DNA of 64,000 nt from Tsuneonella troitsensis (GTDB taxonomy: Bacteria > Pseudomonadota > Alphaproteobacteria > Sphingomonadales > Sphingomonadaceae), in the NCBI RefSeq assembly GCF_001441535.1, contig NZ_LMAU01000005.1, forward strand, positions 62,001-126,000, written 5' to 3'. The notes beneath the pieces are model-generated. The model was not told the origin of the DNA and did not search any database. It saw only the letters and a program-made list of their open reading frames with translations. Both the position numbers and the translations under genes were made by a program. This document shows, in pieces, positions 25,105 to 33,278 of this stretch; position 1 is the first letter of the stretch, and each line of letters begins with the position of its first letter.

Positions 25105-26013
25105 TCAGCATGGGCCTACCTCGTCACCGGTCACCGATATGCTCCTAACCCTCATCCTCGGCATTAGGCGGCGCGCATCTTCTGGTGGGTTGCTCGCGCA
25201 ATTGAACGGCTCGTAGTCGAGAGGAGACTCGTATTCACTCAGCCCCGCTTCGCGGCGCACCCCCTGTTCCCACAGACTAAGAGCGTCACTCGCCTGATCA
25301 TAAGATGTCGAATAACGAATGGAGATAAAGTTGGTCGCGCGGCTACCCCGATAGCTCAGGGCGATCACAGGATCGGCGGCGTTACCGCAACCGTAAAGGC
25401 AATCGGCAATGAACTGGCCCCAATTATCCCTGTTGAGGATTTCCCCGAAGGTTGTCCGGGGGCCGATCCGATTTCCGCGAATCGTGGGCGAGCATGAGGG
25501 GCCGACATCAACCGTGAAGCCGGTAACCCGGCTACCGGTTGCCGAGTAGGAGATTGTGCAGCCGCCAAGTTCGAAGACCAAGTAGCCCGCGCTCCTCTCC
25601 CTCGGAATGCCAAGCCGCTGTTCGAGGTAAGCGGGGTTCGTCCCGATTACCTGATCGGATGTCGCGAAGGTTAGCCTATCGCCCGCCGACACCGATGTGG
25701 TGGCCTCGGGCGTCGGCGATTGGCTCGGAGCAACCTGCACGGCCAGTTCGCCCTGTGACGGTGCGTCGGGAGACGCGACCGCTCTCGGATCACCACTGTT
25801 GCTGCCGCCTTGCGTCCAGAAGAACACAAGCATTATCGCGCCGATTGCGGCAACGATCCCCAACCCAATCAGCACCGATAGACGTCGGGAGCCGGTTCGC
25901 GACTTGCCAACGAGGATTGCCTGCTTCTGATCTTCGAATTCGCTGTCCGAAAGCGCACCAGCTTCGCGAAGTCGGTTGAGGCGCTCCAACTGGTTCAGCT
26001 TGTCGTCGCTCAT
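25105..26013 (-). CDS. SHOCT-domain membrane protein embedded in the restriction-type operon
   Basis: A 302-residue protein with an N-terminal SHOCT motif (LERLNRLREAGALSDSEFED), a transmembrane segment (LIGLGIVAAIGAIMLVFFW), and an extracytoplasmic part with cysteine pairs (GGCTISYSATG, CLYGCGNAADP). Its ATG overlaps the stop of the methyltransferase gene as ATGA (26010-26013), which is strong evidence that it belongs to the same operon. A membrane component between methyltransferase and helicase is unusual for restriction systems. It could be a sensor, an effector or an anchor; the sequence does not say which. Confidence 0.75.
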   Translation of the reverse strand: MSDDKLNQLERLNRLREAGALSDSEFEDQKQAILVGKSRTGSRRLSVLIGLGIVAAIGAIMLVFFWTQGGSNSGDPRAVASPDAPSQGELAVQVAPSQSPTPEATTSVSAGDRLTFATSDQVIGTNPAYLEQRLGIPRERSAGYLVFELGGCTISYSATGSRVTGFTVDVGPSCSPTIRGNRIGPRTTFGEILNRDNWGQFIADCLYGCGNAADPVIALSYRGSRATNFISIRYSTSYDQASDALSLWEQGVRREAGLSEYESPLDYEPFNCASNPPEDARRLMPRMRVRSISVTGDEVGPC

Positions 26014-28757
26014 GCCGCCTTCTTGCCTGCCATTTTCGTATAGAGTTCGAATAGCTTTTCGAGGCGTTCGGTGTCGTTGCGGAAGCGGCGACCGATGTAA
26101 ATGCGTTCGAGCACCTCGTCATTTTCCTCATGCGCGCGGCGGAGGTCTTCGGGCATGGCCTCGGGATCATAGAGATCGGCGATGGTCGCGGGGTAATGCG
26201 CCTCCCGCGTGAGGAGGATATTCTCGGCGCAGCGGGTGAGGTCCGCCTTGTTCTGCTCGGTGAGCTTGGGGAGCGGGAAGGTGTTCCAACCCATCTTGTT
26301 TGAGTAGCTGAGCCTCGTTTCCAGTTTCCCACAGATTGCGGAAATCCAAACCAAATGCATAGTTGATGATAAGATCGCCAACTGAAAAATTTCGGCATCG
26401 TAAAGTGCATATGACTTATTGCTCATCGAGCATGGATAACCGATGAGGATGGGGGTCAGAAACGGCCGATTTTCAGAACTAACTAACGGAACGCCGATCG
26501 TGGTGTGACCGCTCTTCATTTCGCAAAACTGATGAGGCTTTGAAGCCATTGCTCGTGTTCCGGGACGCGTGCTCGCCAGCCGCCACGCCTGAACTTCTGC
26601 AACCCGCTTTGCCACTTCTGGAAAGGCCAAGGCGTCGGTGAGATCGTCATCTGAAATCCAAAGGCAGAATCTCTGTGTGTCGTTTATGATTTCTGCTGAT
26701 CCAAGAAACCGGCGAACGATTTTCGACCTAACATCGCTGGGAAGGTTCAGTGCATCCACCTCGTCTCCATTGAGGATCAGATAGCCGCCGTCATATGGTT
26801 GATTGCCAAGGTTCATTTCGCTCAACTGCGCAGGTCCACGCGTCTTGCGCTCCACAATGAGGTCTGCTCCCGCTATGAGATAGGGACTGATGTTCGCAAC
26901 CTCCCGCGCGACGGAAGCGCCCTCAGCGTCCAATTCAAAAAGCTTCGCCGAACCCGGACTGGAAGGGGCCAAGCCCACGACGGCCACTGTGACGCCAGCA
27001 TTTCTCGACGCGAGATTTTGCCATTTGAACGAGGTATGCGCAAAACTAATGCGCTGCCCCAGCGAGAAAATTGTAGGCCATAGTGAGGAGGTTTGAATTC
27101 CTTGGCAAATAGAGTTCGTTGAGACGAAAGCGCTTCGCGAATTCGCTACACGGTTCGTTTCGGCGGCTTTTAAGAACCAGCCAGAAACATAATCGAGAGA
27201 TTTGTGATTTACTGCATATTGGTCGAATAAAAAATCGAGATCGCGCTTTTGATCGTCGTTCTGGCTACGCGTTCCTTTGTATGGTGGATTGCCGCAAATG
27301 TAGGTCTCACCACCCGCGTTTTCGAAGTCGATCTCCGATTGGTCGAGGGGAGTTTCGAACAAGTCGTCGCTCCGCACTCTAACACCCGTCCCAGTGGGTG
27401 GACAGATGCTTAGCCAGTCGAGACGCAGCGCGTTGCCGCATGTGATCCAGTTCTCGGAATCCAGCGGCAGAAACTCGGCCAGCGCCTCCTTTTGTCCGCG
27501 ATAAAGAACGTCGCACTGATACTCGGCGATGATCAGCGCGAGGCGGGCGATCTCGGCAGGGAAATCGCGTAACTCGATGCCGCGAAAGTTGGTGAGCGGG
27601 ATGTCGGTCTTGCGGTCGGGCTCGCCGCGTCGCTGATTGATCTCAGCCTCGATTTCCCGCATTTCCTTATAGGCAATGACGAGGAAGTTGCCGCTTCCAC
27701 AGGCGGGATCGAACACCCTGATCCTCGCCATCCGATTACGCAGGTTGAGTAGCTTGCGCCCGTTGTCTCCTGCTTCCTCCAGCTTCGCCCGCAAGTCGCC
27801 GAGGAACAGCGGGTTCAGCACTTTCAGAATGTTCGGCACACTGGTGTAGTGCATGCCGAGCGCGCCGCGCTCCTCATCATCGGCGACCGCTTGGATCATC
27901 GATCCGAAGATGTCCGGGTTGATCTTGGTCCAATCGAGGTTGCCGATCTGGATGAGGTACGCGCGTGCGATCTTGCTGAAGCGAGGAACCTCGACAGAGC
28001 CGCCAAAGAGTTGGCCATTTACGTACGGGAAGGCGCGAGCCCATCTCGCAATGCCCTCTCGCTCGTGGTCGTCCCGCTTGGTGTTCATCGCGCGAAACAG
28101 TTCGCTGATAACCTCGTGCGTGTCCGAGCTATCGCGAGCACTCATTTGCTCGACCGTGTCCGTGAAGCGAGACGTCACCGGGAAAATGTCGGTGTCCTCG
28201 GCAAAGAAGCAGAAGATCAGCCGCGCCATGAAGTGGTTCATGTCACTGCGGCGTTCGGCGCTCGCCCACTCCGGGTTGTCCTGAAGTAGCGCGACATAAA
28301 GTCGGTTCAGCCGACTGGTCGCACGGATATCGAAAGAGCTTTCGCGGATTTGCGCGACGGTCGTGATGCCAGCGAGGGGGAGGAAGAAGCCGAAGTGATT
28401 CGGGAAATCGACGTAGTTGCACGCGAGCGTCTCGCCGGTTGTCAGGTCCTCTGCCTGAAGTTCTTCGCCGTCAGTCGATAGGGCGAACTTGACCTTGTTG
28501 CTCGCGCTCTTGGGGCTGTCTCGCAGCGCGGAGAGCGTTGCGCCGACCTCACCAACGCCGCACGTCGCGAGATGAATGTTGCTGCGTTGGAGGACGCCGC
28601 CCGCGACGTCCGACTGATTGGTATTGCCTTTCCGCAGGCGGTCAATCGTGACCTTCTTGTTCCCAAATGCGGCCAGAAACTGGAAAGGAAACTCGGCCCC
28701 ATCAAAGGGCTCAGAGGCAAGTTGGGATACGGCTTCTTCGATCTCGACAGGATTCAT
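26010..28757 (-). CDS. large N6-adenine DNA methyltransferase (gamma-type, restriction-system)
   Basis: A 915-residue protein with SAM-binding motif I DPACGSGNF (350-358) followed by catalytic NPPY in CGNPPYKG (490-493), the order of gamma-class N6-adenine enzymes such as those of type I, type IIL (MmeI-like) and BREX/DISARM systems. The N-terminal 300 residues (FPFQFLAAFGNKKVTIDRLR and later) contain no clear nuclease motif. The C-terminal 350 residues hold a probable target-recognition domain. It opens the operon and is divergent from the gene at 28810. It should mark host DNA so the helicase-nuclease pair spares it. Confidence 0.85.
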   Translation of the reverse strand: MNPVEIEEAVSQLASEPFDGAEFPFQFLAAFGNKKVTIDRLRKGNTNQSDVAGGVLQRSNIHLATCGVGEVGATLSALRDSPKSASNKVKFALSTDGEELQAEDLTTGETLACNYVDFPNHFGFFLPLAGITTVAQIRESSFDIRATSRLNRLYVALLQDNPEWASAERRSDMNHFMARLIFCFFAEDTDIFPVTSRFTDTVEQMSARDSSDTHEVISELFRAMNTKRDDHEREGIARWARAFPYVNGQLFGGSVEVPRFSKIARAYLIQIGNLDWTKINPDIFGSMIQAVADDEERGALGMHYTSVPNILKVLNPLFLGDLRAKLEEAGDNGRKLLNLRNRMARIRVFDPACGSGNFLVIAYKEMREIEAEINQRRGEPDRKTDIPLTNFRGIELRDFPAEIARLALIIAEYQCDVLYRGQKEALAEFLPLDSENWITCGNALRLDWLSICPPTGTGVRVRSDDLFETPLDQSEIDFENAGGETYICGNPPYKGTRSQNDDQKRDLDFLFDQYAVNHKSLDYVSGWFLKAAETNRVANSRSAFVSTNSICQGIQTSSLWPTIFSLGQRISFAHTSFKWQNLASRNAGVTVAVVGLAPSSPGSAKLFELDAEGASVAREVANISPYLIAGADLIVERKTRGPAQLSEMNLGNQPYDGGYLILNGDEVDALNLPSDVRSKIVRRFLGSAEIINDTQRFCLWISDDDLTDALAFPEVAKRVAEVQAWRLASTRPGTRAMASKPHQFCEMKSGHTTIGVPLVSSENRPFLTPILIGYPCSMSNKSYALYDAEIFQLAILSSTMHLVWISAICGKLETRLSYSNKMGWNTFPLPKLTEQNKADLTRCAENILLTREAHYPATIADLYDPEAMPEDLRRAHEENDEVLERIYIGRRFRNDTERLEKLFELYTKMAGKKAA

Positions 28758-28809
28758 GAGCCGACCTTATGATGGTTGGAAAGTAGCGCAAGGGGGAGGC
28801 GCAGGAGGC

Positions 28810-29433
28810 ATGGGGCAAAAAAAGGTGAGTTACGAAGGCCTTGATAAGCTTGGCCGGGAGCGCCTCTCACCGAGCTTCTTCATGCGCGATTTCCTCTACT
28901 CGGAGATCGCCAACTTCTACGGCGTACCGAACATCCCGGATGATCCTAAACTCGCCGTGGAGGCGGGTCGGCGGCTCTGCGAGGAACTACTGGAGCCGCT
29001 TCAGGAGCGGTTCGGGCGCATTTCGATCCGCTCCGCCTATCGCTCCAGTGCAGTCAACGCGCTTGGCAACGAGAAGGGGCACAACTGCGCTTCCAACGAG
29101 GGGAACTACGCAGCCCATATTTGGGACCGCAAGGACGCCAATGACTGCATTGGGGCAACGGCGTGCGTCGTGGTGAACAGCTTCGTACCCTATTACGAGC
29201 GCACTGGTCATTGGGAGGCGCTGGCGTGGTGGGTGCACGACCACCTGCCGTACGCAACGATGACCTTTTTCCCGAAGTTGGCGGCATTCAATCTGCGCTG
29301 GCATGAGAATCCAGCGCGGCACATCAAGAGCGAGATACCCCCACGGAAGGGAACTTTGACAAAACCGGGTATGGCGAACTTCGAAGGTACCCACGAGAAA
29401 GAGTACGCCGAGTGGCTCAGCCAGTTGGGCTGA
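28810..29433 (+). CDS. peptidase M15-like (DD-peptidase fold) protein
   Basis: A 207-residue protein with ISIRSAYRSSAVNALGNEKG, AAHIWDRKDAND, and later FNLRWHENPARH. These match the pattern of D-Ala-D-Ala carboxypeptidase-fold proteins: YRS-x-x-VN, a zinc His/Asp pair, and a late His. It is longer between the first metal ligands than typical M15 enzymes, so zinc binding is not certain, and no signal peptide is visible. An ATG at 28756 is also in frame and would overlap the divergent methyltransferase start; 28810, with GGGGGAGG upstream, is preferred. Its location beside the restriction-type operon hints at a defence or host-interaction role. Confidence 0.6.
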   Translation: MGQKKVSYEGLDKLGRERLSPSFFMRDFLYSEIANFYGVPNIPDDPKLAVEAGRRLCEELLEPLQERFGRISIRSAYRSSAVNALGNEKGHNCASNEGNYAAHIWDRKDANDCIGATACVVVNSFVPYYERTGHWEALAWWVHDHLPYATMTFFPKLAAFNLRWHENPARHIKSEIPPRKGTLTKPGMANFEGTHEKEYAEWLSQLG

Positions 29434-29454
29434 GGATCGTCGGCAGGAGAACAC

Positions 29455-30018
29455 ATGAATAACGACCTGATACTAATCCTCAATGCGGCGTCCTTTGCTG
29501 CCGACAAACATCGTCGGCAACGTCGCAAGGACGCCGACGCTTCCCCCTACATCAATCACCCGCTCGCACTTGCCGACATCCTCGCCAGAGAAGGCGGCGT
29601 GGAGGATGCGACCGTCATCGCGGCAGCACTCCTGCACGACACCGTTGAAGATACCGAGACTTCAATCGAAGAGATCGAGGATCGCTTCGGCAAACGGGTG
29701 GCCTCAATCGTCGCCGAGGTCACCGATGATAAATCTCTGCCCAAGGAAGAGCGCAAGCGGCTTCAGGTGGTGAAGTCCGCCTCGAAATCGCAGGGAGCCA
29801 AGCTGGTGAAGCTGGCGGACAAAACGGCGAACCTGCGCGATCTCGTGGCGACGCCCCCCGCTGACTGGTCAGCCGAACGGCGAGCCAAGTATTTCGAATG
29901 GGCCCGCGAGGTCGTCGAAGGTTTGCGTGGCTGCAATGCCGCGCTGGAAGCGTCGTTCGACGAAGCGTATGCCAAAGGAATGAACTCCGGACCAAGCCAT
30001 CATGACCGACGCGGCTGA
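29455..30018 (+). CDS. HD-domain (p)ppGpp hydrolase-like protein
   Basis: A 187-residue single-domain HD protein. Conserved segments include AADKHRRQRRKD, YINHPLALADIL, ALLHDTVEDTETS (the HD-x3-ED signature), then LVKLADKTANLRDL. These are the RelA/SpoT hydrolase and small alarmone hydrolase (MESH1/HDDC3) signatures, with His, HD, ED and the late Asp/Asn metal and substrate residues present. No synthetase domain is present. It would hydrolyse alarmones in the cytoplasm. It lies 21 bp after the M15-like gene and overlaps the next gene, so it is in an operon. An alarmone hydrolase on a defence-type island is noteworthy. Confidence 0.85.
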   Translation: MNNDLILILNAASFAADKHRRQRRKDADASPYINHPLALADILAREGGVEDATVIAAALLHDTVEDTETSIEEIEDRFGKRVASIVAEVTDDKSLPKEERKRLQVVKSASKSQGAKLVKLADKTANLRDLVATPPADWSAERRAKYFEWAREVVEGLRGCNAALEASFDEAYAKGMNSGPSHHDRRG

Positions 30019-30358
30019 AGAGATTCCGTGCAAGTGCTGCTCGCCGGATGCTGACTTTCGTCAGTTTAAGGAATGGAGGGCATTTGACGAGTGGGACACA
30101 ACTAACGGTCGCTTTGGCGATGCTCGGGTTGACGAGTGCGTGGAGTGTGGACGCCTGTGGCTCCGATATTTCGTTGAATACGAGATGATCTCACGCTCGG
30201 GCAGGTGGGCGCGCGGTCTTATCGACCCGGACACAGCGGGATCGATAACGCTGGAGAACGTGACGCGTTATCTCGATGGTCTGCCCCACCTCATTCGCGG
30301 TGGCTCATATTTTGAGAAGGCTGAGTGGAGTTCGGAACCCGTGTGGTGGAACATGTAA
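30002..30358 (+). CDS. small cysteine-rich hypothetical protein
   Basis: A 118-residue protein whose start overlaps the end of the HD-domain gene by 17 bp. It has CKCCSPD near the N-terminus and DECVECGRLW at about residue 46, which could bind zinc together. Aromatic segments follow (WLRYFVEYEMISRSGRW, then a final WSSEPVWWNM). It looks like a small zinc-ribbon protein of unknown function. Co-translation with the alarmone hydrolase suggests a shared role. Confidence 0.55.
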   Translation: MTDAAEEIPCKCCSPDADFRQFKEWRAFDEWDTTNGRFGDARVDECVECGRLWLRYFVEYEMISRSGRWARGLIDPDTAGSITLENVTRYLDGLPHLIRGGSYFEKAEWSSEPVWWNM

Positions 30359-30393
30359 TGGCGATGTGATCGAATGATCTGACCTCGGCGTGG

Positions 30394-30633
30394 CTATCCG
30401 CTCCAAGACTCGGGTGCATAGCAGTATGTCGCCTCGAACGCCTTCCCACCACACGATTGGCACCTGAGGTTCTGTTGGAGCGCGTCGAGCTTTGTGCTTG
30501 CCCCGCGCATCGCAAGTACCGCCTGTAGCGCCAGCGGGTCTCTGCGCACTGTGTGACCGCACGAGCAAATGAGCTTCAGCCAGTAGCCGTGCCGCGCGAG
30601 ATCGGAGAGGGTACGGGGGCGATGCCTGACCAT
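30394..30633 (-). CDS. small zinc-ribbon-like protein
   Basis: A 79-residue basic protein with a four-cysteine arrangement: ICSCGHTVRRDP and later LRCQSCGGKAFEATYCY. The spacing fits a zinc ribbon. It begins MVRHRPRTLSDLARHGYWLK. Proteins of this type are frequent in sphingomonad and rhizobial islands and have no assigned function. It stands alone on the minus strand between two plus-strand operons. Confidence 0.6.
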   Translation of the reverse strand: MVRHRPRTLSDLARHGYWLKLICSCGHTVRRDPLALQAVLAMRGASTKLDALQQNLRCQSCGGKAFEATYCYAPESWSG

Positions 30634-30902
30634 GTCGATCGATTAGAACGAAGGCAGAACATCGGGCAAGGAGGACCTCACGGATGACCTGTTGATTGCC
30701 GCACTACCACGAGACGCGGCCTTGTTTTTACACAAGGTTGGTGGGCAGGAGTGGACCTCTAGGTGCGCGCACATAAGCCTGATCGCCATTGAAAACAGCC
30801 TGTCTCGTGAGCCAACCTCCCATTTTCTGCCTTTGTGACGTCTCACCTTTTGCCAGTTGGCACCTCGAACTTCACGAGACATAATAACGCTGAGGGGGCG
30901 AT

Positions 30903-31382
30903 ATGGATTTTAGTCGTCAGTCTTTAGATCAAGCGGGCTTTGGCAAGTGGAACCGCATTGGCGAACTCTCCAACGGTACGTTGCCCGATGGTCCCGGCGT
31001 CTATCTCGTGCGGTACCCGCGAGCCGCCCCATCGTTCACTGAGCTTAGCTGCGGCGGTTGGTTCAAAGGACGCGACCCGACTGTCGCGCGCGAGAGCCTC
31101 GACGCCAACTGGGTGACCGGCACTGACATCGTCTACATCGGCAAAGCCAACAACCTGCGCCGCCGCATCCGAGAGTTAGCGCGGTTTGGGCAGGGCCACG
31201 CAATCGGACATTGGGGAGGACGGCTGATGTGGCAGCTTGAAGCGCCAGAGGAACTCGAAGTGAGTTGGCTGGAGACCACAGGCCGCGATCCGTATGCTGC
31301 TGAGACCGAAATGATCACTGCCTTTAGGAGCGCCTTCGGCAAGCCGCCTTTCGCCAATGACCCGCATCGGCTCGGTGGATGA
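30903..31382 (+). CDS. GIY-YIG-fold protein, first gene of a coupled operon
   Basis: A 159-residue protein with GVYLVRYPR as the first motif, DIVYIGKANNLRRRIREL as the second with the catalytic Arg, a later GGRLMWQLEAP, and AETEMITAF as a candidate metal-binding Glu. It is a single-domain GIY-YIG protein, so it could be a nicking or double-strand nuclease. Its stop overlaps the next start (ATGA, 31379-31382). It opens a tightly packed set of genes: GIY-YIG, unknown, PD-(D/E)XK-like, SNase-TM, EcsC. Confidence 0.75.
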   Translation: MDFSRQSLDQAGFGKWNRIGELSNGTLPDGPGVYLVRYPRAAPSFTELSCGGWFKGRDPTVARESLDANWVTGTDIVYIGKANNLRRRIRELARFGQGHAIGHWGGRLMWQLEAPEELEVSWLETTGRDPYAAETEMITAFRSAFGKPPFANDPHRLGG

Positions 31383-31963
31383 GCACTGCTGCCAACGGGA
31401 AAGCCACAATGAACGTAACCGAGACCGACATCGCAATCGCGGAGGCGCTCTATCCCATCCTCGTCGAGTGCGCGCGGTCGGAGCCCATTCGGACGCTCAC
31501 ATATGGCGATCTCCTCGCCACGGCAAAGTCGCGTCAACAAGATGATCACCCTGTTCAAAACGCGATCCCGGTTTCGCTCGGACGGAGGCTAGACGTCATC
31601 CGACTGTTTATTGCCGAGCAGAAACTGCCCAACCTCACGAGCTTGATCGTGAACGCAGGCACTGGCGAAGTGGGGGCAGCGTTCGGAAAGAACCCTGAAG
31701 AGGCGCGTGAACAGGTCGCAGCTTTCGACTGGGATAAGGTCTCGGATCAGTTCAGCTTGAAGCTTGCGGGTCTCAAGAAATCTGCGGAAGCGCGTGCAAG
31801 GCCGAAGCTTTCGCGTGCCGAGGCAAAGGACGCGATGGCCCGATACTACCAGAAGAACCGAACCCAGCTTCCGCACGGCATCGAGCGCAAGCGGGACGAG
31901 ATCATCGCCTCGATTATGAGTGGTGCGACCCCAGAAGATGCCTTCCAAGCGGCTTCGTCATGA
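31379..31963 (+). CDS. hypothetical protein of the GIY-YIG/PD-(D/E)XK operon
   Basis: A 194-residue, mostly helical protein (ETDIAIAEALYPILVECA, LTYGDLLATA, VSLGRRLDVIRLFIAEQK, then LSRAEAKDAMARYYQKNRTQ). It is not recognised. ATGA overlaps link it to both the gene before and the gene after, so it is probably made stoichiometrically with them. An ATG at 31409 with GGGAAAG upstream is an alternative start. The segment YGDLLATAK followed by PVSLGRRLDVI is reminiscent of helper domains beside nucleases, without a defined function. Confidence 0.6.
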   Translation: MSTAANGKATMNVTETDIAIAEALYPILVECARSEPIRTLTYGDLLATAKSRQQDDHPVQNAIPVSLGRRLDVIRLFIAEQKLPNLTSLIVNAGTGEVGAAFGKNPEEAREQVAAFDWDKVSDQFSLKLAGLKKSAEARARPKLSRAEAKDAMARYYQKNRTQLPHGIERKRDEIIASIMSGATPEDAFQAASS

Positions 31964-32634
31964 CTAGCTCAAAAGTCCTCATCCCCTCCAACGGACCTGA
32001 CGATTGGAAACGATTCCTCGCCCAACCTGACCTTCACTGGGCGACAGGATACTCGGCTCGCACCCTCGCTCACGCGTGGGAGGCTGCGAATGGCCTACCG
32101 CCCGAGATTGCCAAACTCACCGAGCAAGCCTTCGGCCCGAGCGAACTTCTAGTAGCCATCCCCGAGCACAAGACGGTTCTACCGGGAGGACGGCGGGAAA
32201 GTCAGTCCGATGTCTTCATCCTTGTGCGACATCAGCAGGGCCTCGCGACGTATACCATCGAGGGCAAAGTTGACGAGCCGTTCGGCCCGACCGTGGGGGA
32301 TTGGATGATCGAGGCCTCAGCGGGCAAATCCGAGCGCCTCCAGTACATTTCGGACCTTCTTGGCCTGACCGAGATACCTCCCGACATTCACTACCAGCTT
32401 CTTCACCGGACAGCCTCTGCACTGATTGAGGCGGATCGGTTTGACGCGAAGCTCGCCGGAATGATCGTCCACTCGTTCTCGCCAACACAGCGTTGGAGGG
32501 ATGCGTTCGAGCGATTTGCCCGGTTGTTTGGTGCGACCGGCGAGGCCGATGCTCGGATGACGCTGACCGTTCCGTCCGGTCGATCCCTCATGCTGGGCTG
32601 GGCCACGGGCTCTCAGACATTCCGGTCGGCATGA
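31960..32634 (+). CDS. DUF6946-like, PD-(D/E)XK-type predicted nuclease
   Basis: A 224-residue protein. The central part has ESQSDVFILVRH followed by TYTIEGKVDEPFGPTVGDWM, where Asp and Glu-x-Lys could be the PD-(D/E)XK active site, and ERLQYISDLLGL follows. The pattern 'EGKVDEPFGP' is typical of the DUF6946 family. The start overlaps the previous gene (ATGA) and its end overlaps the next (ATGA at 32631-32634). It is predicted to cleave DNA in a system with the GIY-YIG protein; partners and target are unknown. Confidence 0.65.
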   Translation: MTSSKVLIPSNGPDDWKRFLAQPDLHWATGYSARTLAHAWEAANGLPPEIAKLTEQAFGPSELLVAIPEHKTVLPGGRRESQSDVFILVRHQQGLATYTIEGKVDEPFGPTVGDWMIEASAGKSERLQYISDLLGLTEIPPDIHYQLLHRTASALIEADRFDAKLAGMIVHSFSPTQRWRDAFERFARLFGATGEADARMTLTVPSGRSLMLGWATGSQTFRSA

Positions 32635-33227
32635 TCCGGAAACCGGCGAAACGAAAGACGCGCAGGAAGTCTACTTCGCCTCCAGCCAACGTGTTGCAGT
32701 TTCGCAAGCGCCCCATATTGCTCGTTCGAGCCTCAGCGTGGTTTGACGGAGCGAAGTGGCCATTGGCTCTCCTTCTCGTTTCTCCGGTGATCGGCATCGG
32801 AGCAGCTTGGCTTTGGAATAATCCGCCCGCCTCTCCGATCAGCTTCGCGCTCTTCACCAGCGAACCCATTGTCGAACAGTATGATGTCACCTTCTCGGAG
32901 TGTGGCAGTGGTGGGCGGGTAACCTGCGTTATAGATGGCGACACCATCTGGCTAAATGGCGAGAAGATCAGGATCGCTGACATCAACACGCCCGAAGTGA
33001 GCGAGCCCCAGTGCGCACAGGAAGCGCAACTAGGAGCGCAGGCGACTCAACGCCTGATCGGGCTGCTCAATGAGGGCGGCTTTAGCCTCGAAGCCGTAGA
33101 CCGCGATGAAGACGCGTATGGCCGGAAGCTCAGGGTGATCACACGTGATGGCGACAGCGTCGGTCAGCGACTGGTCGAAGAGGAACTGGCTGAAACTTGG
33201 ACAGGTCGGCGTGGAAGCTGGTGCTGA
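32631..33227 (+). CDS. membrane-anchored SNase-like nuclease
   Basis: A 198-residue protein from an ATG overlapping the previous stop. A basic N-terminus (KPAKRKTRRKS) leads into one transmembrane segment (PLALLLVSPVIGIGAAWLW). Then comes an SNase-type domain: RVTCVIDGDTIWLNGEKIRI, DINTPEVSEPQC, and later RDEDAYGRKLRV. The catalytic Arg of the first motif is replaced by the KIRIADI context, as in other distant members. The catalytic part should face the periplasm. Its inclusion in a run of coupled nuclease genes suggests a surface-acting nuclease of a multi-gene system. Confidence 0.8.
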   Translation: MIRKPAKRKTRRKSTSPPANVLQFRKRPILLVRASAWFDGAKWPLALLLVSPVIGIGAAWLWNNPPASPISFALFTSEPIVEQYDVTFSECGSGGRVTCVIDGDTIWLNGEKIRIADINTPEVSEPQCAQEAQLGAQATQRLIGLLNEGGFSLEAVDRDEDAYGRKLRVITRDGDSVGQRLVEEELAETWTGRRGSWC

Positions 33228-33278
33228 CCTTCTGATCGTGTCTAAGCGGGTAAGGTAATGAAGTGATGAGGGAAGTGA

